64,000 bases of DNA from Mesobacillus maritimus. Its GTDB lineage: Bacteria > Bacillota > Bacilli > Bacillales > Cytobacillaceae. The notes beneath the pieces were generated by a model. It was not told the DNA's origin, made no database searches, and saw only the letters and a program-made list of their open reading frames with translations. The stretch spans positions 1-64,000 of the forward strand of contig NZ_JAMBNR010000017.1 in NCBI RefSeq assembly GCF_023715205.1. Direction: 5' to 3'. Within the stretch, counting starts at the first letter, position 1. Every line of letters starts with the position of its first letter. This document shows, in pieces, positions 1 through 11,975 of this stretch. A program made the translations under genes and the position numbers.

Positions 1-259
1 ACTAGCTAATGCGCCGCGGGCCCATCTGTAAGTGACAGCCGAAACCGTCTTTCAGCATTTCCTCATGAGAGGAAATGAATTATCCGGTATTAGCCCCGGT
101 TTCCCGGAGTTATCCCAGTCTTACAGGCAGGTTGCCCACGTGTTACTCACCCGTCCGCCGCTAACCTCAGGGAGCAAGCTCCCATTGGTTCGCTCGACTT
201 GCATGTATTAGGCACGCCGCCAGCGTTCGTCCTGAGCCAGGATCAAACTCTCCAATAAA
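1..259 (-). rRNA. rrs: 16S ribosomal RNA, 5' part (cut by window edge)
   Basis: Read on the minus strand this is the 5' end of 16S rRNA: it starts with TTTATTGGAGAGTTTGATCC, followed by the universal CTGGCTCAGGACGAACGCTGGCGG region. Only about 259 nt of roughly 1,550 are inside the window; the rest lies to the left. It follows gyrA in the same direction, as rrnO does in B. subtilis. The mature 5' end at 259 is inferred from homology. Confidence 0.97.
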
Positions 260-344
260 GAGTATGAGTTAAGCTCATAAAATAAAACGTTGGCTCATGT
301 TCTTCATAAGAAGACATGATAATATTGTTTGTTGACGCTTGTTT

Positions 345-366
345 GTTTAGTTTTCAAAGAGCAATG
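345..366 (-). promoter_or_regulatory. rrn leader boxA antitermination element
   Basis: On the minus strand the leader reads TGCTCTTTGAAAACTAAAC, the boxA-type element conserved in Bacillus rRNA leaders and bound by NusB/S10. It lies between the proximal promoter and the 16S start, where it is expected. Confidence 0.75.
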
Positions 367-392
367 TTTGTTCGCTTGTAAGCGACTTTTAT

Positions 393-421
393 AATATATC
401 ATTGTTTGATTTCATTGTCAA
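393..421 (-). promoter_or_regulatory. rrn P2 promoter (SigA)
   Basis: On the minus strand TTGACA (421-416), a 17-bp spacer and TATATT (398-393) form a near-consensus SigA promoter. It is the promoter closest to the 16S gene. Confidence 0.85.
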
Positions 422-475
422 CACTTTATAAAATAAATTTTATCGAAATACTATTCTTTGTTGCTGACTTTTAAG

Positions 476-504
476 AGTATACCAGTCTCATTTGTCTTTG
501 GCAA
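476..504 (-). promoter_or_regulatory. rrn P1 promoter (SigA)
   Basis: On the minus strand TTGCCA (504-499), a 17-bp spacer and TATACT (481-476) form a second promoter 83 bp upstream of P2. Tandem promoters are typical of Bacillus rRNA operons. The gyrA terminator lies just upstream, so rRNA transcription is independent. Confidence 0.8.
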
Positions 505-611
505 GACTTTTTTACCATTAACACATAAAATGTTGTTATCCTCCTATACTAGTACGAGTCATGTGCTCTTATTAAATTAATCAGCTTTTCAAATAGGAAA
601 TGATAAAGAGT

Positions 612-646
612 AAAAAAAGAGAAGCATATTGCATGCTCCTCTCTTC
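612..646 (-). terminator. Rho-independent terminator after gyrA
   Basis: On the minus strand an imperfect GC-containing stem (GAGAGGAGCAT / ATGCTTCTC, loop GCAAT) is followed by a run of seven T, just past the gyrA stop codon. Confidence 0.8.
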
Positions 647-653
647 TTTTACT

Positions 654-3203
654 TCACTCATCGCTTGGGTTTGCATCTTGTTCTTCAGTAGATTCAATCT
701 GATCTTCAGAAACTGTTGAATCATTTTCTGGTGAATCATCAGTTTCTTCATTTTCCTCTGGAGTTTCTTCTTCCTTCTCCACAACTGCAACAGTAGAGAC
801 AAACTCTTCTTTTTCATTATCTAGACTAATAAGCTTAACACCTTGTGTATTTCGCCCTGTGATTGAGATGCTGTCAACCGGGATTCGAATGATTACTCCA
901 CCAGTCGTAATAACCATTAAGTCTTCTTCTCCTTGGACGACTTTCATTGCCACAAGGTCACCATTCTTTTCCGTGATGTTAATAGTTTTAATTCCTTTTC
1001 CTCCACGGCCTTGTCTTCGATATTCAGTTGCATGAGTTCGTTTACCGAATCCATTTTTTGTAACAACAAGAATATCAGCACCTTCCTCAAGCACTTCCAT
1101 GCCAACAACGACATCATCTTCAGCTAGAGTAATTCCTTTAACCCCCGTCGCTGTTCGTCCCATTGATCGCACATCTGTTTCAGGGAAGCGTATCATCAAG
1201 CCATTCTTAGTTCCGATAATAATTTCTTTTTCGCCATCTGTATGTTGAACAGAAATTAATTCGTCCCCTTCACGGAGATTTAACGCAATCAAACCGTTAT
1301 TTCGGATATTTGCAAAAGAGGTAAGTGGAGTACGTTTTACAACTCCCTCTTTTGTAGCAAAGAAAAGACTATGATCCTCAATAAATTCTTCAACGTGAAT
1401 GATAGCATTTACCCATTCATCCTTTTCAACTCCTAAGAGATTGATGATTGGGATTCCTTTAGCTGTACGGCTAAATTCTGGTACTTCATACCCTTTCGTA
1501 CGATAAACCTTCCCTTTATTTGTAAAGTAAAGAATTGTATCATGAGTGGAAGTAGTGATTAAATGCTCAACAAAGTCATTTTCATTTGTTCCCATTCCCT
1601 GTATACCACGACCCCCACGTCTTTGGGCACGATAGGTTGAAACCGGAAGTCGCTTAATATACCCATTGTGAGTTAAGGTAATCACAACATTTTCGCGTGG
1701 AATTAAATCTTCATCTTCTATGTTTTCAAGACCCGCTGAAACGATTTGAGTCCGACGCTCGTCATTAAAGCGTTCTTTTACCTCGAGAAGCTCTTCACGA
1801 ATGATTTCTAGAATCTTTTCATCATCAGCAAGGATTGCTTTAAGTTCACTGATTAATTCAACTAGTCCTTGGTATTCTTCTTCAATTTTCTCACGTTCTA
1901 AGCCTGTTAAACGTTGTAAACGCATATCGAGAATCGCTTGCGCTTGTTTCTCTGATAAGTTAAATTCAGTCATTAAACCTTCGCGCGCAATGTCCGTTGT
2001 ACGGGAGCCTCTAATAAGGGCAATCACTGCATCTAAATGATCTAGTGCAATTCTTAAGCCTTCTAAAATATGGGCTCTTGCTTCTGCCTTGCGAAGTTCA
2101 AACTCTGTTCTACGGCGAATGACAACTCGCTGGTGATTTAGGTAATGCACTAAACATTCTTTTAAGTTTAAAACTTTCGGTTGACCATCAACAAGTGCAA
2201 GTGTATTAATCCCAAAACTTGTTTGAAGTGCTGTTTGTTTATACAAATTGTTTAATAAGACATTTGCATTAGCATCTTTTCGAACTTCTATAACGATTCG
2301 CATACCATCACGGTCAGATTCGTCACGTAAGTCGGTAATACCATCAATTTTCTTATCACGAACTAAGTCAGCAATTTTCTCAATTAGACGCGCTTTATTT
2401 ACCTGGTAAGGAAGTTCATTAACAATGATAACCTCTTTACCATTTGTCTTCTGCTCAATTTCAACTTTCGCTCGAACCGTTATTGAACCACGGCCAGTTT
2501 CATAAGCCTTCCGAATTCCACTGCGACCAAGAATAAGACCGCCAGTTGGGAAATCTGGCCCAGGAACAATCTCCATTAGTTCTGGAATGGTTATTTCTGG
2601 GTCCTTACTTACCGCTAAGACCCCATCAATGACTTCTCCAAGTTGATGGGGTGGGATGTTAGTTGCCATCCCAACGGCAATTCCAGACGTACCATTAACA
2701 AGAAGGTTTGGAAATCTGGCCGGTAACACAACTGGTTCTCTTTCAGAACCATCATAGTTATCTTGATAATCAATCGTATCTTTATTAATATCACGGAGTA
2801 ATTCCATTGATATTTTTGACATCCGTGCCTCTGTATAACGCATCGCCGCCGCTGAATCTCCATCGACTGAACCAAAGTTTCCATGGCCATCCGCTAACAT
2901 ATAGCGATAGTTAAAATCCTGAGCCATTCGGACCATTGTTTCATAAACAGCTGAATCTCCATGTGGGTGATATTTACCGATTACTTCCCCAACAATACGA
3001 GCTGACTTTTTATAAGGTTTATCAGCATGCATTCCAAGGTCGTGCATTGCATAAAGAATTCTACGGTGTACAGGTTTTAAACCATCACGGACATCTGGCA
3101 ATGCCCTTGCCACAATAACACTCATTGCATAATCCAAGAAGGATGATCGCATTTCTTGACTAATATTTATTTCTTTCACACGAGGATTAGGCGTTTCTGC
3201 CAT
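654..3203 (-). CDS. gyrA: DNA gyrase subunit A
   Basis: Subunit A of the ATP-dependent type IIA topoisomerase that introduces negative supercoils; it works as A2B2 with GyrB. The breakage-reunion domain is at the N terminus, with catalytic Tyr123 in [10 protein letters not shown] and the quinolone-determining positions Ser84 and Glu88 in their wild-type form. The C-terminal beta-pinwheel carries the GyrA box QRRGGRG near residue 527, needed for DNA wrapping. The protein is 849 aa, somewhat longer than B. subtilis GyrA, because of an acidic tail of about 40 residues rich in Glu and Asp. A strong AAGGAGGTTC ribosome site precedes the ATG. It follows gyrB after a 215-bp gap. Confidence 0.98.
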   Translation of the reverse strand: MAETPNPRVKEINISQEMRSSFLDYAMSVIVARALPDVRDGLKPVHRRILYAMHDLGMHADKPYKKSARIVGEVIGKYHPHGDSAVYETMVRMAQDFNYRYMLADGHGNFGSVDGDSAAAMRYTEARMSKISMELLRDINKDTIDYQDNYDGSEREPVVLPARFPNLLVNGTSGIAVGMATNIPPHQLGEVIDGVLAVSKDPEITIPELMEIVPGPDFPTGGLILGRSGIRKAYETGRGSITVRAKVEIEQKTNGKEVIIVNELPYQVNKARLIEKIADLVRDKKIDGITDLRDESDRDGMRIVIEVRKDANANVLLNNLYKQTALQTSFGINTLALVDGQPKVLNLKECLVHYLNHQRVVIRRRTEFELRKAEARAHILEGLRIALDHLDAVIALIRGSRTTDIAREGLMTEFNLSEKQAQAILDMRLQRLTGLEREKIEEEYQGLVELISELKAILADDEKILEIIREELLEVKERFNDERRTQIVSAGLENIEDEDLIPRENVVITLTHNGYIKRLPVSTYRAQRRGGRGIQGMGTNENDFVEHLITTSTHDTILYFTNKGKVYRTKGYEVPEFSRTAKGIPIINLLGVEKDEWVNAIIHVEEFIEDHSLFFATKEGVVKRTPLTSFANIRNNGLIALNLREGDELISVQHTDGEKEIIIGTKNGLMIRFPETDVRSMGRTATGVKGITLAEDDVVVGMEVLEEGADILVVTKNGFGKRTHATEYRRQGRGGKGIKTINITEKNGDLVAMKVVQGEEDLMVITTGGVIIRIPVDSISITGRNTQGVKLISLDNEKEEFVSTVAVVEKEEETPEENEETDDSPENDSTVSEDQIESTEEQDANPSDE

Positions 3204-3393
3204 TTATTTGGAACCTCCTTTAATTAGAAAGCGAATGCACCACACTTTCATACGTTCCACAATGTTTCATCAAGATGTAAAAGACTAAAGAAGTCTTTTT
3301 ACTGGACTCGAAGAACTAGGTGCATAGACTGAACTGTTTGTAGAAAATACAAGCGCCTTCCAGCACTTTGTGCATAGAACCAAAAACAGCAAA

Positions 3394-3418
3394 GCAGGAT
3401 AGATGAACATCTATCCTG
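3394..3418 (-). terminator. Hairpin directly after gyrB
   Basis: A perfect 10-bp inverted repeat (AGGATAGATG / CATCTATCCT, two-base centre) starts right after the gyrB stop on the minus strand. Only a short GTTTTT follows further on, so it may be a weak terminator or an mRNA-stabilising hairpin between gyrB and gyrA. Confidence 0.45.
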
Positions 3419-5392
<1,974 letters not shown>

Positions 5393-5400
5393 TTAGCAAT

Positions 5401-5655
5401 TTATAAACCCAACTCATGTGCAGATAGTTTCTGCGTACGTTTACTCAATGTGCCTGCTGCTAAAGGCGAATAATAAACTTGGTCCTTTGTAATAACAATG
5501 GATTTGTACTCTTTCTTTGATAGATTCACAACATCCCGTTTTCGATGGATGAGAAATTCCTCTAGTACGTCTGAGAAACCAGCGCTCTCCTTGTCCAAAA
5601 TCGCAATGATTTCACTCGTCCGGACTAAGGTATCTTCACCAATATGCAAATACAT
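5401..5655 (-). CDS. remB: Extracellular matrix regulator RemB (DUF370)
   Basis: An 84-aa protein of the DUF370 family, matching YaaB/RemB in sequence start (MYLHIGED) and in position between recF and gyrB. In B. subtilis RemB takes part with RemA in control of biofilm matrix genes; its biochemical role is less clear than that of RemA. It has no transmembrane segment or signal peptide. It starts 9 bp after the recF stop codon, so it is very probably co-transcribed with recF. Confidence 0.9.
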   Translation of the reverse strand: MYLHIGEDTLVRTSEIIAILDKESAGFSDVLEEFLIHRKRDVVNLSKKEYKSIVITKDQVYYSPLAAGTLSKRTQKLSAHELGL

Positions 5656-5664
5656 ATTTTCACC

Positions 5665-6783
5665 TCATTGAATTTTAGTCATTACTCCGGATTGTACGTG
5701 ATACGTAGCAGCTTCCTTAAGCGTTCTATGATCAATCCCATCAACACTTGTGGTGGTTACAAAGGTTTGAACCTTTCCCTGGATGGTGTTTAATAAATGG
5801 GATTGACGATAATCATCAAGCTCGGATAAGACATCATCCAAAAGCAAGATGGGATATTCGCCTATTTCTTTATTGATTAACTCAATTTCAGCTAGTTTTA
5901 CGGATAGAGCCGTAGTTCGTTGCTGACCTTGAGATCCAAATGTTTGTACATCGCGACCGTTGACTATAAACTCTAAGTCATCGCGATGAGGTCCAAAAAG
6001 CGTCGTTCCCCGCTCAATCTCTCGAGTTTTCACTTTATGAAATTTATTTTCATAGACTTCTATCATTTTCGACAAGTCTTGGTCTTCTGATACCTCTGCG
6101 GACGGTTTATATTGAATTTTTAACGTCTCAAGACCTCGAGAAATCCCTTCATGGATTGGAAAAGCCCATTGTTCAAGCAACTGGATAAACTCATATCGTT
6201 TAAAGATAATTTTTGCCGCCATTTGAATGAACTGATCGGTTAAAATATCAAGCATCGTTAAATCAGTTTGTTTTTTAATTTGCAATTGCTTCAAATAATG
6301 ATTTCGCTGCTGAAGTATTTTTTGATATTGGCTAATATCATGCAAATAGACAGGGGATACCTGTCCAATTTCCATATCAATAAAACGGCGCCTTACTTGC
6401 GGACTTCCTTTCACAAGGTTTAAATCCTCAGGCGCAAACATAACAACATTCATATTTCCAACATATTGGCTCAGTTTCTTTTGCTCAATATGATTATACT
6501 TTGCTCGTTTTCCTTTTTTGGAAACCACAAGTTGCAATGGGACCGAGCCATGGGTTTTCGTAATCCTACCTTCTATTTTAGCATAATCTTCGTCCCAGCG
6601 AATAAGTTCTTTATCATTTGATGTGCGATGAGACTTTGCCATTGCTAAAACAAAGATGGATTCCATCACATTTGTTTTCCCTTGTGCATTTTCTCCAAGG
6701 ATCACATTAACTTTATTTTCAAAACTGGCCTCTAAATGACCATAGTTCCGGTAGTTTTTTAACATTAACTCTTCAATATGCAT
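5665..6783 (-). CDS. recF: DNA replication and repair protein RecF
   Basis: SMC-like ATPase that, with RecO and RecR, helps load RecA at single-strand gaps. The Walker A motif GENAQGKTN lies near residues 30-38, the ABC signature [11 protein letters not shown] near 300, and Walker [15 protein letters not shown] near 325. The start is set at ATG 6783 (MHIEELML), giving 372 aa and matching the family N terminus. An in-frame ATG four codons earlier has its AAGG motif abutting the start codon, which is too close. It lies 19 bp downstream of yaaA. Confidence 0.96.
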   Translation of the reverse strand: MHIEELMLKNYRNYGHLEASFENKVNVILGENAQGKTNVMESIFVLAMAKSHRTSNDKELIRWDEDYAKIEGRITKTHGSVPLQLVVSKKGKRAKYNHIEQKKLSQYVGNMNVVMFAPEDLNLVKGSPQVRRRFIDMEIGQVSPVYLHDISQYQKILQQRNHYLKQLQIKKQTDLTMLDILTDQFIQMAAKIIFKRYEFIQLLEQWAFPIHEGISRGLETLKIQYKPSAEVSEDQDLSKMIEVYENKFHKVKTREIERGTTLFGPHRDDLEFIVNGRDVQTFGSQGQQRTTALSVKLAEIELINKEIGEYPILLLDDVLSELDDYRQSHLLNTIQGKVQTFVTTTSVDGIDHRTLKEAATYHVQSGVMTKIQ

Positions 6784-6802
6784 GAAAAGGACCATCCTTT
6801 AA

Positions 6803-7018
6803 TCACTGAGTGACAAGGAATTTGCCAAACCCAGGGATATTGATTTCATCTCCGTTCCGAAGCTTTCTTCCTCTTCTCTGATCTTGTTCTCCATTGACAT
6901 AGACTTCATTTTCACTAAGAAACCATTTAGCCATTCCGCCGGATTGGATTACATCAGCTAACTTAAGAAACTGGCCCAATGTAATGAACTCGGTATCAAT
7001 TTTTATTTGTTCGCTCAT
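6803..7018 (-). CDS. yaaA: S4-domain RNA-binding protein YaaA
   Basis: A 71-aa protein consisting of one S4-like RNA-binding fold (ITLGQFLKLADVIQSGG, then NGEQDQRRGRKLRNGDEI). It corresponds in sequence and position to B. subtilis YaaA between dnaN and recF, a protein linked to ribosome assembly. It sits in the dnaN-recF transcription unit, 107 bp after dnaN, with a weak hairpin in that gap. Confidence 0.93.
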   Translation of the reverse strand: MSEQIKIDTEFITLGQFLKLADVIQSGGMAKWFLSENEVYVNGEQDQRRGRKLRNGDEINIPGFGKFLVTQ

Positions 7019-7089
7019 TTTTTCACCATTTCTTTAAAAGGATTTAATACTTAATTTTACTAAATAAACTCTAAAGATACAAGTAAGGA

Positions 7090-7117
7090 AACCCCTTGCC
7101 AAGACTGACAAGGGGTT
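7090..7117 (-). terminator. Hairpin after dnaN
   Basis: AACCCCTTG and CAAGGGGTT form a perfect 9-bp stem just past the dnaN stop on the minus strand. The T-run is poor, so it may attenuate rather than end transcription into yaaA-recF. Confidence 0.5.
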
Positions 7118-7125
7118 AAGTGTTG

Positions 7126-8262
7126 TTAATACGTTCGTACAGGCAAAATTAATTGTAGGATACCCTCATCATTTAGTGGACGGATGACAAAAGGTCTCAT
7201 GGCTCCAGTAAAGGAAATTTGGATTTCGCTTCCTTCGATGGCTTTTAATGCATCCATCATATATTTTGCGCTGAAAGATATTTTTAATTCTTCGCCTTCA
7301 ATTGACTGAGTTGAAATTTCTTCAACAACTTTCCCAATTTCAGGTGTGTTGGAAGAGATTTCAATGGAGTTGTTTTCAATTGTCGAGAATTTGACTACGT
7401 TGTTTTTCCCTTCTTTCGCAAGTAAGGAGGCACGATCAATGGCATGCAAGAATTCCTTTGTATTGACTATTACATCTGTTTTGCGTTCTGTTGGAATCAA
7501 TCTTGCTGTATCTGGGTAATTTCCTTCAAGCAATCTAGAAAAGAATAATAAATGCTTTGTTTTGAATAAAACTTGATTTTCAGTAATAACGATATCAACC
7601 ATCGTTGACGAGTCATCCAGTATTTTGCTTAATTCGGTTAAACTCTTACCAGGGATGACTACATTATGTTTCGTTTCTGAGTCTGTTTCTAACCGCGCTT
7701 TACGTAAAGCCAATCTGTGACTATCTGTTGCAATACAGATGAGTTCGTTGTTTTCAACCTTCCAGTTTACACCTGTCAAGATAGGGCGTGTTTCTGAGGT
7801 GGACACTGCAAACACAGTTTGACGAATAAGTGATTTTAGAAGGTCTGTAGGAATTCGAAAAACGTTCTCTTCAACGATCTGTGGTAAATGCGGATATTCT
7901 TCAGCATCTAACCCGTTTAAATTAAACTCTGAGTTTCCAGACCGAATTACGGTTTGTAAATGGTTTTCAACATCAATTTCAACTGTAGCAGTCGGCAACT
8001 TTCTTACAATTTCACTAAAGAATTTTGCTTGAAGTACAATTGAACCAGGTTGTTTGATCTCTACAATTTCATTGCCTTCTTCTTCTTTAGGAATAAACGA
8101 CTCAATCGAAATATCTGAGTCACTTCCAGTCAATGTTACTCCGTCCTCTGAAGCAACAATTTTAATTCCTGTTAAGATTGGAATTGTTGTTCTGCTGGTA
8201 ACTGCCTTCATAACATCTTGGACACTTTGCAATAAAGCATCCCTCTGGATGACAAACCTCAT
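7126..8262 (-). CDS. dnaN: DNA polymerase III beta subunit (sliding clamp)
   Basis: Ring-shaped dimeric clamp that tethers DNA polymerase and many repair proteins to DNA. At 378 aa it is exactly the length of the B. subtilis protein and begins with the family sequence MRFVIQRDALL. The three repeated clamp domains are visible, and the C terminus ends LILPVRTY, part of the partner-binding pocket region. It follows dnaA, separated by 188 bp that hold the second DnaA-box cluster and the unwinding element. Confidence 0.98.
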   Translation of the reverse strand: MRFVIQRDALLQSVQDVMKAVTSRTTIPILTGIKIVASEDGVTLTGSDSDISIESFIPKEEEGNEIVEIKQPGSIVLQAKFFSEIVRKLPTATVEIDVENHLQTVIRSGNSEFNLNGLDAEEYPHLPQIVEENVFRIPTDLLKSLIRQTVFAVSTSETRPILTGVNWKVENNELICIATDSHRLALRKARLETDSETKHNVVIPGKSLTELSKILDDSSTMVDIVITENQVLFKTKHLLFFSRLLEGNYPDTARLIPTERKTDVIVNTKEFLHAIDRASLLAKEGKNNVVKFSTIENNSIEISSNTPEIGKVVEEISTQSIEGEELKISFSAKYMMDALKAIEGSEIQISFTGAMRPFVIRPLNDEGILQLILPVRTY

Positions 8263-8450
8263 GTTAAAAAATCCTCCAATTTGGTATAAGTTTCGAGCTT
8301 AAAGCATATATATATTTATTTTAAAAAAATAATAAAAGTACTAATAGGGCCTGTGGATTTGTGGATAACTTAGTATTCGACAAGGAAACACAGCCTATCC
8401 ACATGTGGACAGACTGTGTGTAAACTAGTTGAAGTTATTCACATTATTCT
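8263..8450. other. oriC: oriC, dnaA-dnaN part: DnaA boxes, trios and AT-rich unwinding element
   Basis: DnaA-box matches are TTATTCACA (8435-8443), CTATCCACA (8395-8403), TGTGGACAG (8404-8412), TGTGGATAA (8360-8368) and the weaker CTGTGGATT (8351-8359). On the minus strand the boxes TTATCCACA-AATCCACAG are followed by GGCCC, then T/A-rich triplets resembling DnaA-trios (8330-8347), then about 36 bp of almost pure A/T (8303-8338). This is the order of the B. subtilis basal unwinding system. A TTGTCGAA Spo0A box lies at 8376-8383 on the minus strand. Confidence 0.88.
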
Positions 8451-9797
8451 TTAAACCTTAAGCTGCTCATGAATTTCTTTTAACTGTTTTTGGAGAGCTG
8501 AATCTGTCGCAAGGAGTTTCGAAATCTTCTCATGAGCGTGAATCACAGTCGTATGGTCACGACCTCCGAACTCTTCCCCAATTTTCGGAAGGGAAAAATC
8601 AGTTAACTCACGTGAAAGATACATAGCAATTTGGCGCGGAAAAGCAACTGATTTTGTTCGCTTTTTAGCCTTAAAGTCCTCTAATTTTACATTATAATGT
8701 TGGCCAACAATCCTTTGTATATCAAGAATTGTAATGACTCTAGGTTTCGAGCTAGGAATAATGTCCTTCAAAGCCTCTGCAGCCAAATCTGCATTTATAT
8801 CCTTATTGATTAACGATGAATATGCAACAACTCTTATTAATGCCCCTTCGAGCTCTCTGATGTTCGAGTCAATTTGGTTCGCAATGTAAAGCATAACCTC
8901 ATTCGGAATATCCAATCCTTCTGCCTTGGCCTTTTTCTTTAAAATCGCAACCCTAGTTTCGAGATCCGGAGGAGTAATATCTGTTATCAAACCCCATTCA
9001 AATCGTGATCGTAGCCGGTCCTCAAGTGTAGGAATTTCCTTTGGAGGCCGGTCACTTGAGATAATGATCTGTTTACTTTCTTCGTGAAGCGTATTAAAGG
9101 TATGGAAAAATTCTTCTTGAGTTGATTCTTTTCCAGCTAGGAACTGAATATCATCAATAAGAAGAACATCTACTTTCCGATATTTATTGCGAAATTCAAC
9201 GGCTTTATTGTCCCGAATCCCGTTAATAAACTCATTTGTGAACTTCTCGGAAGTTAAGTAGACAACTTTCGCGGAAGGGTTATGTTCTTGTACATAATGG
9301 CCAATTGCGTGCATTAAATGCGTTTTCCCAAGTCCAACTCCACCGTAAATAAATAGCGGGTTATATGCTTTCGCAGGGGCCTCCGCAACAGCTAAAGATG
9401 CAGCATGAGCAAAACGATTACCCGAACCAATAACAAAGGTATCAAAAGTATACTTTGGATTAAGCATATTGTTAGGTAAGTCATGCTGGTCCTCATCTTT
9501 GTTTACCTTTCTTGGTGGTACGGGTAAATTGATTTCTTCTTCACTTTGGTTTTGCGGAATAATGAACTTTATCGCAAGATTTTCTCCTGTTATGTCATAT
9601 AAAATTCCGCTTATCAGCTGAGAATATCGTTCCTCGAGCCAATCGCGGGCGAATTCGTTCGGGGCTGTAATGGTTAATGTGTCTCCCTGGAGTGAGTGGG
9701 CCTTGGTAGATTTCAGCCAAGTGTCATAACTAGGTTTGCTGATTTTTTTTTCAATTTTCGACAAAGCCGTATTCCAGAGATCCGCGATATTTTCCAA
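8451..9797 (-). CDS. dnaA: Chromosomal replication initiator DnaA
   Basis: AAA+ initiator that binds DnaA boxes and opens oriC. Domain I is at the N terminus; the AAA+ core has Walker [10 protein letters not shown] and Walker [12 protein letters not shown]; the C-terminal domain IV has the DnaA signature [16 protein letters not shown] place the start at a TTG (9797), giving 448 aa beginning (M)ENIADLW as in the family. An AAAGGAGG site lies 8 bp upstream of this TTG. The in-frame ATG seven codons earlier overlaps that ribosome site and has none of its own. The gene is flanked on both sides by DnaA boxes, consistent with autoregulation. Confidence 0.97.
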   Translation of the reverse strand: MENIADLWNTALSKIEKKISKPSYDTWLKSTKAHSLQGDTLTITAPNEFARDWLEERYSQLISGILYDITGENLAIKFIIPQNQSEEEINLPVPPRKVNKDEDQHDLPNNMLNPKYTFDTFVIGSGNRFAHAASLAVAEAPAKAYNPLFIYGGVGLGKTHLMHAIGHYVQEHNPSAKVVYLTSEKFTNEFINGIRDNKAVEFRNKYRKVDVLLIDDIQFLAGKESTQEEFFHTFNTLHEESKQIIISSDRPPKEIPTLEDRLRSRFEWGLITDITPPDLETRVAILKKKAKAEGLDIPNEVMLYIANQIDSNIRELEGALIRVVAYSSLINKDINADLAAEALKDIIPSSKPRVITILDIQRIVGQHYNVKLEDFKAKKRTKSVAFPRQIAMYLSRELTDFSLPKIGEEFGGRDHTTVIHAHEKISKLLATDSALQKQLKEIHEQLKV

Positions 9798-10320
9798 TCC
9801 ATAACCCTCCTTTTGCATGATTTACAACGATGCATAACCATTGCATAAGCCTATTTGTGGCAAAGTTTATAATTATACAAGTCTATTAATGTGGAAAAAT
9901 ATATAATAGGAAATAAAGCGGATTTTCGACAATATCCACGGATTGTGGACAAAGTTTAAATCACAGGTCTGAATAACCTATCCACACGTTATCCACATTT
10001 TGTGGATAAGTGGAATTATCTACACTAGTTGTTAAGAGTGAAAACACAAATATAATATCAGATAATCCATTATGGTGCAACGGTTTTTAATACTTTATCC
10101 ACAATGCTGTCTTCATGTGGGTAATATTTGTCCACAGGATATGTTATTGTGCAAAAACTGTGAGTAGAGGATGTGGATAAAAAAATCATGTCGATTTTTG
10201 TCCACAGTCGGGCTGTAGATAGGATTATTATGTTAAATAAAGAAGAAAATTAGTCACAAATGAAATTTAACTGGGAAAATCTACACAAGAGAGATAAGGT
10301 AGATTTCTGGTAGCTGCTAT
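9798..10320. other. oriC: oriC, rpmH-dnaA part: DnaA-box cluster
   Basis: Perfect DnaA boxes are TTATCCACA at 9989-9997 and 10095-10103 and TGTGGATAA at 10001-10009 and 10172-10180. Near matches are CTATCCACA (9978-9986) and TTGTCCACA (10128-10136, 10198-10206). This corresponds to the incA/incB side of the Bacillus origin. A TTGTCGAA Spo0A box lies on the minus strand at 9925-9932. The dnaA promoter must also lie here. There are no genes in this stretch. Confidence 0.9.
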
Positions 10321-10349
10321 TGACATTTTCCTAACTCACTCTTTATAAT
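10320..10349 (+). promoter_or_regulatory. rpmH promoter (SigA)
   Basis: TTGACA (10320-10325), an 18-bp spacer and TATAAT (10344-10349) form a consensus SigA promoter 48 bp upstream of the rpmH start. Confidence 0.85.
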
Positions 10350-10396
10350 TAGTAGGACTGTCTGATAGCAGCTAATTCCTCAGGGAGGTGTCATAT

Positions 10397-10531
10397 ATGA
10401 AAAGAACTTATCAACCAAATAAGCGTAAGCATAGTAAAGTTCACGGCTTCCGTAGCCGCATGAGTAGTGCGAACGGCCGCAAGGTACTTGCTCGTCGTCG
10501 TCGTAAAGGAAGAAAAGTATTATCAGCTTAG
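10397..10531 (+). CDS. rpmH: 50S ribosomal protein L34
   Basis: A 44-aa, strongly basic protein starting [19 protein letters not shown], the universal bL34 sequence, and ending in an Arg/Lys-rich tail followed by VLSA. Start ATG has an AGGGAGGTG ribosome site. It is the first gene to the right of oriC and precedes rnpA, as in nearly all bacteria. A strong terminator follows, so rnpA is reached by readthrough or its own promoter. Confidence 0.97.
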   Translation: MKRTYQPNKRKHSKVHGFRSRMSSANGRKVLARRRRKGRKVLSA

Positions 10532-10557
10532 GCCACTGAACTGTCAGTGGTCTTTTT
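10531..10557 (+). terminator. Terminator after rpmH
   Basis: GGCCACTGA / TCAGTGGTC with a four-base loop, then TTTTTT. The hairpin begins at the last base of the rpmH stop codon. Confidence 0.85.
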
Positions 10558-10635
10558 TCTCTTTAAGCTGTTTTATAGAAGAGATTATGTGAAAGAATAA
10601 TGAGGTTCGTACCACTGAGTTGAAGGTGTGTTTAA

Positions 10636-10998
10636 ATGAAAAAGGAATTAAGGATAAAAAAAAATAAAGAGTTTCAGGAAGTTTTCCAAAAAGGAAAATC
10701 TTTTGCGAACCGCCAATTTGTTGTTTATGTCTTGAAGAAGGAAGACCAGCCATGTTTTCGAATCGGTTTATCTGTTAGTAAAAAGCTAGGAAATGCCGTA
10801 AAAAGGAATCAAATTAAACGTTATATTCGCCAATCATTTCTAGAATTAAAGGATCAGGTCAAGCAAGGGCATGATTATGTTATTATTGCACGAAAACCTA
10901 CGGCCGAGATGGACATGCACGATGTTAAGAAAAGCCTCGAACATGTTCTTAAAGTGGCACGCGTTTTGAAAAAAAAGAACTATGGTCATAATGAATAG
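10636..10998 (+). CDS. rnpA: Ribonuclease P protein component
   Basis: Protein subunit of RNase P, which matures the 5' ends of tRNAs together with the RNA subunit (not in this window). The 120-aa product begins [17 protein letters not shown] and contains the conserved RNR-type motif [15 protein letters not shown] near residue 53 and a basic character throughout. The ATG at 10636 is preceded by GAAGGTG. It lies between rpmH and spoIIIJ, the standard order. The end is rich in Lys, which is common for the family. Confidence 0.95.
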   Translation: MKKELRIKKNKEFQEVFQKGKSFANRQFVVYVLKKEDQPCFRIGLSVSKKLGNAVKRNQIKRYIRQSFLELKDQVKQGHDYVIIARKPTAEMDMHDVKKSLEHVLKVARVLKKKNYGHNE

Positions 10999-11183
10999 AA
11001 GAAAATTGGTTGAAGCGTATATTTTTTAAAGCGCTTTTTTATGAAAGATGATAAAATACACTTGGACTAGCCACTCAGCATGAAATTTTCTTTACTTTTC
11101 TGGAATTTACATAGAATAGTCGAGAATTGCTTATAAACATAACAATAGAAACGAAGTGTGAACAGGTTAGGAGGAAACAGGGA

Positions 11184-11975
11184 TTGAAAAATAGAATGTT
11201 ATTAGTAGTAGGTCTAATCTTACTAGTGACCTTACTAACGGGTTGTACAGAGTACGACCAGGCCATTACAGCTGAAAGTGAAGGATTTTGGAATGAATAT
11301 ATTGTTTATCCACTTTCATGGTTGATCGTTAGCATGGCCGGCTGGCTTGGAGGCAGCTACGGATTATCCTTAATTGCTGTTACAATTTTAATTCGTTTAG
11401 CTATTTTGCCACTGATGATTAAGCAAACAAAAAGTTCAAAAGCGATGCAAGCCATTCAACCTGAATTGAAAGAATTACAAGCAAAGTACAGTTCAAAAGA
11501 CCAAAAAACGCAACAAAAACTCCAACAAGAAACAATGGCATTGTTCCAAAAGCATGGAGTTAATCCACTTGCAGGATGTTTACCGATTTTTGTGCAAATG
11601 CCAATTTTGATTGGTTTTTACCACGCAATTGTTCGAACAAGAGAAATTGCTGGACATAACTTCTTATGGTTTGACTTAGGTTCTCCAGACCCAATCTTCT
11701 TGTTACCGGTATTAGCCGGAGTGACGACTTTCTTACAACAGAAAATCATGATGATGGGAATGCCTGATAATCCACAAATGAAAATGATGCTTTGGATGAT
11801 GCCAATTATGATTCTTGTATTTGCAGTTACACTTCCTTCAGCATTGTCATTATACTGGGTTGTCGGAAATCTTTTCTCTATGGCACAAACCTATTTTATC
11901 AAAGGGCCGGACTTAAGAAAGCAATCTGAGCCAGCAGCAGCTACCGGCAAAGCGGGAGGAGCAAAGAAAAAGTGA
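11184..11975 (+). CDS. spoIIIJ: Membrane protein insertase SpoIIIJ/YidC (lipoprotein)
   Basis: YidC/Oxa1-family insertase that places proteins in the cytoplasmic membrane; the Bacillus paralogue SpoIIIJ is also needed for SigG activity in the forespore. The start is a TTG at 11184 with an AGGAGGA site 8 bp upstream, giving 263 aa. The signal peptide ends in the lipobox LLTGC with Cys21 as lipidation site. Five membrane segments follow, with the conserved [16 protein letters not shown] segment and the [15 protein letters not shown] region. The last base of GTGA overlap couples it to jag. Confidence 0.95.
   Translation: MKNRMLLVVGLILLVTLLTGCTEYDQAITAESEGFWNEYIVYPLSWLIVSMAGWLGGSYGLSLIAVTILIRLAILPLMIKQTKSSKAMQAIQPELKELQAKYSSKDQKTQQKLQQETMALFQKHGVNPLAGCLPIFVQMPILIGFYHAIVRTREIAGHNFLWFDLGSPDPIFLLPVLAGVTTFLQQKIMMMGMPDNPQMKMMLWMMPIMILVFAVTLPSALSLYWVVGNLFSMAQTYFIKGPDLRKQSEPAAATGKAGGAKKK

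Noticed and set aside
8604-8620. CACGTGAAAG inside dnaA as a parS site
   Set aside because: Only one half resembles parS; the other half (TTAACT) does not match.
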